Below are positions 35,390 to 41,349 of a stretch of 64,000 nucleotides of DNA, one piece after another. Position 1 is the stretch's first letter. Each line of letters starts with the position of its first letter. This DNA comes from Pseudonocardia hierapolitana (GTDB lineage: Bacteria; Actinomycetota; Actinomycetes; Mycobacteriales; Pseudonocardiaceae): positions 6,138,001-6,202,000 of the forward strand of contig NZ_VIWU01000001.1 in NCBI RefSeq assembly GCF_007994075.1, in the 5' to 3' direction. Position numbers and translations under genes: made by a program. The notes beneath the pieces are model-generated. The model searched no databases and had not been told where the DNA came from. It worked only from the letters and a program-made list of their open reading frames with translations.

Positions 35390-36007
35390 ATGAACCGCTT
35401 CGAGAAGGCCCTGTACGAGACGATGACGCCGACCGCCGAGCTGCTCGAGCGGACGACCGTGCCCCTGCACCGGGCGATCCTGCTGAACTTCTGGCGGCAC
35501 GTCCACCTGGAGGGATCGGGCCAGTTCGACAAGATCGTCGCACCCGACATGATGGTGGACCACCCCGTCTACCGGGTCACCTGGGGCGCCCACCCGGCCG
35601 TGATCGAGGGCAAGGACGGCGTCGTCGCGTTCTACAACAGCGTCGGCAACTCGGTGCTGTGGAACTCCGACGACCGCCTCGCCGTGGCCGACTGGGGCGT
35701 GGCCGACGAGCTGACCTTCCACCAGCTGGCGAAGGGCTCGGACCTGCGAGCCGTCGGCTACGACGACGTCCCGGACGCGGACAAGCTCTACCACGTGTCC
35801 AGCCGCCAGGCGTTCATCTGGCCCTACGACGAGCGCGGCCGCCTCGCCGGGGAGCACCTCTACGAGGATCCGACCAGCGTGCAGCTGGAGGAGGTGGACC
35901 CCGCCGAGGCGATCACGGCCGAGCGGGTCCGCGAGATCCACCTGGAGCTGCTGGCCAAGCTCGAATCCTCGCGCGGCGAGCGGTTCTGGGTCCTCGAGAA
36001 CCAGTAG
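35390..36007 (+). CDS. SnoaL-like/NTF2-fold protein
   Basis: Protein of 205 residues. The central part is NTF2-like (DKIVAPDMMVDHPVYRVTWGAHPAVIEGKDGVVAFYNSV, then DRLAVADWGVADELTFHQLAKG), with N- and C-terminal helical extensions. It resembles uncharacterised actinobacterial SnoaL-like proteins that act on hydrophobic substrates. The ATG at 35390 follows GAGGAAG. It stands alone between ArsR and the DUF2157 gene. Confidence 0.65.
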   Translation: MNRFEKALYETMTPTAELLERTTVPLHRAILLNFWRHVHLEGSGQFDKIVAPDMMVDHPVYRVTWGAHPAVIEGKDGVVAFYNSVGNSVLWNSDDRLAVADWGVADELTFHQLAKGSDLRAVGYDDVPDADKLYHVSSRQAFIWPYDERGRLAGEHLYEDPTSVQLEEVDPAEAITAERVREIHLELLAKLESSRGERFWVLENQ

Positions 36008-36094
36008 CGCTCATCCGTTCTGCCCTCTCCGGATCGGGTCCTCGGACCCCCGTCGGAGCCAACGGGGTCGTGGGGGCCCGCTTCCGGCGGCGGT

Positions 36095-37153
36095 TCACGA
36101 TCCCATGACGAGCACGGCGACGGTCACCGCCACCGCGATGACGGCCGCCACGGTGAGAGCCGCCGTCCTGGTGCCTTCCGCCTGCCTCCTGCGCGTCGCG
36201 GCGGTTCGGCGCAGGCGGGCGGTGTAGGCCGCCCCGGCCACGAGGAGCAGGCCGCAGCCCACCAGCGCGAGGGGAACGGCGAGCGTGTCCGGGAAGTACT
36301 GCCCGACCACCGCGGGCACCGTGAGGAACGTGCCGACCGCGCCGACGCCGAGCAGGACGAGCTCACGCAGCCACGCTCCGGCCGTCACCAGTGCGATCAC
36401 GGATCCGACGGCCAGCACGGCGCCCCAGCCGGTCTCGACGGCGAACTGCGACCCGACCACGAGGGCGGTGCCGCCCAGTGCGTACGCCACGTTCCGCGCG
36501 GCGATGACCCGGCCCCAGCCGAGCACCGCCCATCCGGCGCCGACGCCCCACACCGCGAGGCCCGTCACCGCGTCGTCGTCGGCGGGCAGGTGCGCGGCGG
36601 CGGCTCCCGCCGCGACCGCGAGCGCGGCGAGCAGCGCGGCCTGCTGCAGCACCCCGCGGTGGCGCCACCAGAGCACGGCGGCGTAGGCGGCGGTGCCGGC
36701 TGCGGCCAGCAGCGCGATCGACTCCCCGCGCAGCTGGAGGACCTCGTCGCCCAGCAGGGCGAGACCGGTGCCGAACAGGGCCGCCGACAGCAACCAGCAC
36801 ACACCGCGCAGCCGACGCCCCACATCAGCGCGCCGCGCGGGGACGGCGGCGCCGGTCGCGAGCAGCAGCGCGGCGGCACCGAAGGCGATGCCCAGCCGTC
36901 CGCCGACGCCGATCTGCGACCAGTAGCGGTCGGCGACGGTGACCGCGCCGACGAGGACCAGCACCGCGCCGACGTAGCCGAGTGCCTCCGCCACCATCGA
37001 CGCCCGGGACGCCACCGCCGGGCGCCCGGCCGGAATGCTCTCGGCGGCGAGGATGCGTTCCGCCTGGTCCGAGGTGATCAGCCCGCTGTCGACCCAACGC
37101 CGGACGCCGGCGGCCAGGTCGGGGCCGTCACTGTCCGATGCCGGTGAGGTCAT
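36095..37153 (-). CDS. DUF2157 domain membrane protein
   Basis: Protein of 352 residues. The N-terminal DUF2157 segment is RRWVDSGLITSDQAERILAAES, followed by about ten membrane segments beginning VAEALGYVGAVLVLVGAVTVADRYW. Function unknown. The ATG at 37153 gives the normal start; an in-frame extension to 37222 is Pro-rich and lacks a ribosome site. It is the last recognisable chromosomal gene before the accessory region. Confidence 0.78.
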   Translation of the reverse strand: MTSPASDSDGPDLAAGVRRWVDSGLITSDQAERILAAESIPAGRPAVASRASMVAEALGYVGAVLVLVGAVTVADRYWSQIGVGGRLGIAFGAAALLLATGAAVPARRADVGRRLRGVCWLLSAALFGTGLALLGDEVLQLRGESIALLAAAGTAAYAAVLWWRHRGVLQQAALLAALAVAAGAAAAHLPADDDAVTGLAVWGVGAGWAVLGWGRVIAARNVAYALGGTALVVGSQFAVETGWGAVLAVGSVIALVTAGAWLRELVLLGVGAVGTFLTVPAVVGQYFPDTLAVPLALVGCGLLLVAGAAYTARLRRTAATRRRQAEGTRTAALTVAAVIAVAVTVAVLVMGS

Positions 37154-37230
37154 GGGTGGATGGTGGCCGCCTGCCGGCGGCTGCGCAGAGCCGGGGGCTT
37201 CCGCCGGATGTGGACCGGTCACCGCAACGC

Positions 37231-37265
37231 GAAGAGGCCCTCCACACGGTGTGGAGGGCCTCTTC
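37231..37265 (-). terminator. Strong hairpin, 17-bp arms
   Basis: A perfect inverted repeat: GAAGAGGCCCTCCACAC and its complement with a single central base. The realistic structure has about 14 paired bases and a 7-base loop. It lies 11 bases after the stop codon of the sigma-factor fragment (minus strand), so it is probably the terminator of that gene. Confidence 0.75.
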
Positions 37266-37276
37266 GGAAAGGAATC

Positions 37277-37300
37277 TCAGTCCAGGTAGTCGCGCACTAC
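37277..37300 (-). pseudogene. 3' end fragment of a principal sigma factor (sigA/hrdB) gene
   Basis: Read on the minus strand, the bases encode VVRDYLD-stop, nearly identical to the invariant C-terminus of primary sigma factors (VLRDYLD-stop). No further sigma sequence precedes it; the frame upstream is unrelated after a few codons. A strong terminator follows. I interpret this as the piece of sigA left at one end of an integrated element; the short match is the only evidence. Confidence 0.45.
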
Positions 37301-37641
37301 GAACGAGTCAAACAGCATGCTTACCTGCGGAAATGCTGTCCGGTTGGGAGCGGCATGCCGTGCGATATCCTGGACTGAACCTTCGGGCTGACTTGGGACG
37401 TCAGGCGGCTTCCAACGTCGACTAGGCCTACTCGCAGAGGAGCGTCCGCGGCCATGTAGGCGCCCTTGCGGCCATTGCGAAGACGTGGATCATCCTGGGC
37501 CGAGGGGGCGTCGCGGCTCAGGGGCCAAGATCTGGACGAGACGACTCTTGATCTACGGGTACCAGTCCCGAACGATCTGGAGATGCTGTGGTCAGGTTCC
37601 TTTCGAGGTGTGCGAGTCTCGACGCCGGGGCTTGCCACCGT
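37301..37641. other. Gene-free junction region, 341 bases
   Basis: Between the sigma-factor fragment and the Pycsar effector gene. GC is lower than in the left part. I see no convincing gene; TTGGGACGTCAGG (around 37393-37405) resembles the GGGACGTC motif found upstream of the regulators at 52217 and 55111. Confidence 0.4.
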
Positions 37642-38166
37642 CTAGATCGGGACAAGTAGCAGCCAGGTTACGAAGGCGCCGCCGGCGATCGTCCCGGCGA
37701 TGAGTGCCTTTCGGAAGCAGGTGTACTTGTGGCGGACGATCCGAGCGAGGGTCTGGGCCTGGATCCAGCCTTCGGCGCGGACGGCCGCGGGGTCGGAGTC
37801 GGTCAGCTGGCTGAGGTCGGCGTCGGCGAGGTGCGGGAAGGCGAAACGGCTTGGCGCGGTGTTGGTGAGGCGGGGTTTTAGCGCGCGGAACAGGTAGATG
37901 CCGGCGGTGAGGAGCGCGAGGGCGCAGACGGCGAGCGATGCGAGCGCGATGCTTCCGCGGGTGTCCATGCCCGCGAGTAGGACCGTTTCAACGCGAGGTC
38001 GCTGCCGAATCGCGCCGCCGGTCATCACGGTCAGAGCGGCGGCCAGCAGGCCGATCTTGGTGTCGGCGTTGTTGACCCAGGGGCCGATGGTGGTGAGTGC
38101 GAGGAACACGTCCTCGTTGCCCTTCGGCGGGGAGGACCCGGCGGATTGTCTCCTACGCGGCCGCAC
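37642..38166 (-). CDS. Pycsar-type membrane effector (PycTM, DUF5706-like)
   Basis: Protein of about 174 residues with the PycTM layout. A short N-terminal helix (NEDVFLALTTIGPWVNNADTKIGLLAAAL) holds the NADTKIG motif typical of the family. Hydrophobic segments lie at about 38-52, 72-94 and 154-172, with a soluble helical part between (ADLSQLTDSDPAAVRAEGWIQAQTLARIVRHKY). In known systems PycTM senses cCMP or cUMP and damages the inner membrane, stopping phage growth. The GTG at 38166 overlaps the E2-like gene by 14 bases; a longer frame would run far into that gene. Third gene of the operon. Confidence 0.75.
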   Translation of the reverse strand: MRPRRRQSAGSSPPKGNEDVFLALTTIGPWVNNADTKIGLLAAALTVMTGGAIRQRPRVETVLLAGMDTRGSIALASLAVCALALLTAGIYLFRALKPRLTNTAPSRFAFPHLADADLSQLTDSDPAAVRAEGWIQAQTLARIVRHKYTCFRKALIAGTIAGGAFVTWLLLVPI

Positions 38167-38749
38167 GGGGCTGATATCCGTCGGTGGGCCAGGGACCGCC
38201 GAGGCACCAATCTGTGTAGGCGGCGAGCCAATGTGCGGCCCAGGCGATGGCGGTGGCGCTGGTGTGGAGGTCGGGATCCCAGTCGGAGATGTCGGCCACA
38301 CACAGGTTGCCGCTGGCGTAGAGATGCTCGGCGCGACGGAAGCCGCGGCGTCCCTCATGTCGGCCCAGCGCGCGTGGGAGCACGGGGACCACGTGCGGCA
38401 GTCCGCCGCCCGGATCGCCGACGACGTGGATCACGAATCGGCCCCGCCCGGTGTCGATGGTGCCGCGCCAGTTGTGTGCACCGTCGGAGTCGTCGAGCTG
38501 GAAGTGGGGGAAGGCGTGACCGACGGCGGAGATGTCGGTGCGGCGGGCCGCGGGATCCTGCCACCAGGCGTTGCGGATGTGGAGGGTCGGCGGATCGTCG
38601 CCGCCGTGGAAGGTGTGTCGCTCGACCGATGTGGCGGCGCCGCTGGCGATCGCGGCGGTCGCGGCGCGGCCGGTGAGGATGCGGCCGTCGATGCTGACGC
38701 CGCGGGGGACGTCCAGGCCGACGCGGCGCAGCAGGCTGGGCAAGGTCAT
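38153..38749 (-). CDS. E2/ubiquitin-conjugating-like protein associated with the cyclase
   Basis: Protein of 198 residues. The C-terminal 110 residues match the prokaryotic E2 fold: WRGTIDTGRGRFVIHVV, then GGLPHVVP, then HLYASGNLCVADISDWDPD, where Cys150 sits as in the E2 HPN-GxxC-WxP active site, followed by HTSATAIAWAAHWLAAY and a Trp-rich end. This is closest to the E2-only proteins of type II-short CBASS. Position between cyclase and effector, with AGGAGAAC before the ATG at 38749 and only 14 bases after the cyclase, argues for a role in controlling the cyclase by conjugation. No E1 or JAB protease is present. Confidence 0.65.
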   Translation of the reverse strand: MTLPSLLRRVGLDVPRGVSIDGRILTGRAATAAIASGAATSVERHTFHGGDDPPTLHIRNAWWQDPAARRTDISAVGHAFPHFQLDDSDGAHNWRGTIDTGRGRFVIHVVGDPGGGLPHVVPVLPRALGRHEGRRGFRRAEHLYASGNLCVADISDWDPDLHTSATAIAWAAHWLAAYTDWCLGGPWPTDGYQPRAAA

Positions 38750-38763
38750 CGGGTTCTCCTGGT

Positions 38764-39588
38764 TCAGAGGATGCGCACGCGGCTGATCGGGGCACCAGCG
38801 AGGTCTTCACGGGTTCCCTGCAGCTCGGGTAGCAAGGAACGCCACCGGAAGTCGTAGAAGGCGTAGGTCTTCTTCTGGTAGTCGCGCTGGTAGACCTTGG
38901 GGCTGTTGGAGTGCTCGACCAGCAGGCTCTTGTCGGGGATGAGATCTGCGAGGCCGGCGCCGACGACCAGTTCCCAGCTGTTCGCCGTCTTCTCGCACTT
39001 CGCGGCGAAGTTGGCGGCGAAGCCGATGACGTTGACCTCACTCGTGCCCGCGATCCCGGTGCGCTCGAAGTCGAGGCGTCCGTGGTCCGCGCCGGCGCGG
39101 AGTTGCACCGGTGCGAGGCCGTCCAGCTTGAGCAGGTTGTTGAGTGCGCCCTGGGTGGCGTCGAGGGCGAAGGCGCAAGCGCCCAGCGCAGCGCTCGTGT
39201 CCACGTCCGGGTGCCGGCTGTCGGGGCCGCCGAAGCAGGCGAACACCCCGTCGCCGCGGAGTCCGAGGACGTGCCCACCGAAGTCGTGGACGACCTCGGT
39301 GAGTTGGGTGAGCACTGCCCGGGCGAGCCGCACGACATCGTCGGGGCAATCCCAGAAGGTGCGGGCCGTGAACGCCGACAGGTCGAGGAACGCGACGGCG
39401 GCGTCGCAGTGTCCTCGTTCACCGAGCCCGAGGCCGGCGAACGCGGGGTGCCCCATCGGTCGGGCCATCTGCTCGATGGTCTCGGCGGCCGACGCGCGGA
39501 CGCTCTCACTGAGGGACTTCTCCGCCAGGCCGAAGGACCGGTAGGCCCCCATGACGTCCCGAGCGAACGCGGTGCTGTCCGACGGCAT
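38764..39588 (-). CDS. Class III nucleotide cyclase, probable pyrimidine cyclase (PycC-like)
   Basis: Protein of 274 residues with a single class III cyclase domain and no membrane segment. Metal-binding Asp residues are visible in AVAFLDLSAFT (Asp69) and in LRGDGVFACFGG (Asp113); EVNVIGFAANFAAKCEK (about 184-200) is the usual late motif. Soluble single-domain cyclases next to DUF5706 proteins are the PycC enzymes that make cCMP or cUMP after phage infection; substrate cannot be read from sequence with certainty. The ATG at 39588 follows a 48-codon ORF by three bases. First enzyme gene of the operon. Confidence 0.78.
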   Translation of the reverse strand: MPSDSTAFARDVMGAYRSFGLAEKSLSESVRASAAETIEQMARPMGHPAFAGLGLGERGHCDAAVAFLDLSAFTARTFWDCPDDVVRLARAVLTQLTEVVHDFGGHVLGLRGDGVFACFGGPDSRHPDVDTSAALGACAFALDATQGALNNLLKLDGLAPVQLRAGADHGRLDFERTGIAGTSEVNVIGFAANFAAKCEKTANSWELVVGAGLADLIPDKSLLVEHSNSPKVYQRDYQKKTYAFYDFRWRSLLPELQGTREDLAGAPISRVRIL

Positions 39589-39591
39589 GGT

Positions 39592-39738
39592 TCAGGCCAC
39601 CGCCGTCTGCTGGTTGACACTCGCGAACCGGTCGTGTCGCAAGATGCGGGTCTCCGCGTGGTCGACGAAGGGCATGGGTTCGCCGCGTCCGAGGGTGAAG
39701 TGCGTTTGACGGGTCCTACGGTCTGCGTGGTTGTCCAC
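39592..39738 (-). CDS. Small ORF upstream of the cyclase gene
   Basis: A 48-codon frame from GTG (39738) with AGGAAGG eight bases upstream; its stop is three bases from the cyclase start. The peptide (MDNHADRRTRQTHFTLGRGE, then MPFVDHAETRILRHDRFASV) is basic and His-rich, with no membrane segment. Its ribosome site and tight spacing suggest real translation and coupling to the cyclase. Function unknown; it could be a leader or a small inhibitor. Confidence 0.4.
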   Translation of the reverse strand: MDNHADRRTRQTHFTLGRGEPMPFVDHAETRILRHDRFASVNQQTAVA

Positions 39739-39794
39739 GGTGGTGACCTTCCTGATCGCCCTGAGTTGCCGGGGAGCGGCACGCTGACCGTAGC

Positions 39795-39873
39795 TGTTGC
39801 AGCCAAGATTCATCGGCACGCGGCTGTGACCCGCGCGGTGTGTTGCAGCAAAGCTGCGACGAGCGGCTACAGT
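39795..39873. promoter_or_regulatory. Shared operator/promoter region of Pycsar operon and HTH-ImmA operon
   Basis: TGTTGCAGC occurs at 39795-39803 and 39841-39849. The second copy is half of the near-palindrome GTTGCAGC-AAA-GCTGCGAC (39842-39860). For the plus-strand genes, TTGCAG (39843) and TACAGT (39868) form a promoter overlapping that palindrome. The first copy overlaps a possible -10 of the minus-strand operon. Both operons may be repressed by the HTH protein. Confidence 0.5.
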
Positions 39874-39879
39874 CGCGCC

Positions 39880-39906
39880 GTGCCTGACTCGAATGGCCGC
39901 CCATGA
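39880..39906 (+). CDS. Possible leaderless 8-codon ORF coupled to the HTH gene
   Basis: GTG at 39880, seven bases after TACAGT, opens the frame MPDSNGRP-stop, whose TGA overlaps the ATG of the HTH gene (ATGA at 39903). This could be a leaderless start that delivers ribosomes to the HTH gene, which has no clear Shine-Dalgarno sequence. Confidence 0.3.
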   Translation: MPDSNGRP

Positions 39907-40412
39907 CCGGGCCCCCCGACGGCCAGCCCGTCGAGGTCGAGATGCTGGATGTGTCCCAGCTCGGCCGGCTTGTGCGCGAGCGCCGGGGTGGCCAGTCGCT
40001 TCGGCTCGCCGCCTCCGAGGCCGGCGTCAGCTTCAGCACGATGTCGCGCGTCGAGGCTGGGGCTCAGCCAGACCTCGCGTCCTTCACCCGACTCTGTGCA
40101 TGGCTGGGAATGCCGCCCAGCCGATTCTTCACCCCCGTCGCGGCCCGCCCCGCGGAGCCCCTGGATCAGGCCATCGCGCATCTCAGCGCCGACCCGCGCC
40201 TGAGTACGGACGCGGCGAAGGCCATCAGCGGCGTGCTCAGGGAGATGTACGCCAACCTGGCGAAGACCGCTGCACCGTCGAAACCGGTGGTCGCGTGTCA
40301 CCTGCGCGCTGCGTCGGTGATGCGGCCGGGTGTGCCCCAGCGATTGGGAGCGTTGCTCGCCGACATCCACAGCGCGTTGGAGGACTTGGTGGTTCGGGAA
40401 GCGGGCCGGTGA
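39903..40412 (+). CDS. XRE-family HTH regulator, CapH-like
   Basis: Protein of 169 residues. The N-terminal helix-turn-helix is LGRLVRERRGGQSLRLAASEAGVSFSTMSRVEAGAQPDLASFTRLCAWLGMP; the C-terminal helical part (LSTDAAKAISGVLREMYANLAKT) may mediate dimer formation. It overlaps the ImmA/IrrE gene by four bases. HTH-metallopeptidase pairs next to CBASS operons (CapH/CapP) repress the defence genes until the protease cleaves the HTH protein; the same arrangement here, divergent from a cyclase operon, suggests the same logic. Confidence 0.75.
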   Translation: MTGPPDGQPVEVEMLDVSQLGRLVRERRGGQSLRLAASEAGVSFSTMSRVEAGAQPDLASFTRLCAWLGMPPSRFFTPVAARPAEPLDQAIAHLSADPRLSTDAAKAISGVLREMYANLAKTAAPSKPVVACHLRAASVMRPGVPQRLGALLADIHSALEDLVVREAGR

Positions 40413-40966
40413 CACTTCCACGCGGCTTCAAAGCTCAGGCGGAGCGGGAGGCGCAGCGTCTGCGAACCGAACTTGCGCTCACCGCAGGGGACCCGCTACC
40501 GCTCGATCGACTGGCTGCACATCTGGGGATCACCCTCGTCAGTGCCGACCAACTCGTTAACCGCAGTCGCCTGGAAGAGATCGAACGTCTTCAGGCCTTC
40601 GCGTTCTCCGCCGCCACCTTCGAGGTCCAACAGCGTCGTTTCGTGGTGACCAACCCATTGCGGACGCCGGGCCGCCTCGCCAGTGACGTCGCCCACGAGA
40701 TCGCTCACCAGCTACTCCGGCACGACCTCAGCGAGATCCGGGTGATTGAAGGCGTCCCCTTCCGCACCTGCAAACCGGACGAAGAGGAGCAGGCGACCGC
40801 CTTCGGCGGCACCTTGCTCCTGCCTCGCCCCCTGCTGATGCGTGCGGCTCTACGCGGAGACGGGCCGGCCGAGATCGCCGCGACCTTCGGCGTAACGATC
40901 GAGATGGCCAGATTCCGCTACAACACCACCGGGGTTGCACGGCAGGTCCAACGACGCTCAAGCTGA
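40409..40966 (+). CDS. ImmA/IrrE-family metallopeptidase, CapP-like
   Basis: Protein of 185 residues. The zinc site is visible in SDVAHEIAHQLLRHDL (HExxH) with the third ligand Glu in DEEEQATAFGGTLLLPR. The N-terminal part resembles the helical domain of ImmA-type proteases. The GTG at 40409 overlaps the HTH stop codon (GTGA). It should cleave the partner HTH regulator on a damage or infection signal, switching on the cyclase operon; this is inference from the CapP family. Confidence 0.82.
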   Translation: MTLPRGFKAQAEREAQRLRTELALTAGDPLPLDRLAAHLGITLVSADQLVNRSRLEEIERLQAFAFSAATFEVQQRRFVVTNPLRTPGRLASDVAHEIAHQLLRHDLSEIRVIEGVPFRTCKPDEEEQATAFGGTLLLPRPLLMRAALRGDGPAEIAATFGVTIEMARFRYNTTGVARQVQRRSS

Positions 40967-41074
40967 ACCCACCGGCAGCACGGCCACGGGACAGGCAGTG
41001 TGGAATCAATCATGGTGCGAAGCCCGGTTGGTCGGTGTGACTTATGGCGTCTCAGCCGGCGGTCGTGTTGCTGT

Positions 41075-41143
41075 TGTCGCAGGTAGATGGCCTAGTTGAT
41101 CGTGTCTCCTCGCTTTACACCCGAGCGGTCGCAGGTTCGAACC
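41075..41143 (+). other. tRNA-like remnant (Val-TAC-like anticodon and T-arm start)
   Basis: TGTCGCAGGTAG (41075-41086), then an anticodon-arm-like CTCG-N9-CGAG with loop TTTACAC (anticodon TAC at 41116), then GGTCGCAGGTTCGAACC. The 3' half of the T-stem and the acceptor are missing, so this is not a functional tRNA. It lies in the gene-free stretch 40967-41349 and is a plausible old attachment site. Confidence 0.45.
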
Positions 41144-41349
41144 GGCTGAACCCACCACGGTCTTGACCAGCACGCACGCCCGGACAAGCTGTCCGTCTCG
41201 ACTTGCTCGCTCAACGCCATGGGTGTGCGGCCTATGCGCCACCTGCTCCTTTCGTTCGTCTGTGTGTTCACTGCGACGGTTGGGTGATCGCCGTATCTCG
41301 CTCGTGAGGCAGCGTCTCCTTTCCCGGACGAGTTGAACGGAGACTCCAC

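Noticed and set aside
38764..39588. Ordinary adenylate cyclase for cAMP signalling
   Set aside because: The small soluble single-domain form, and its operon with a DUF5706-like protein, fit PycC better; the substrate still needs testing.
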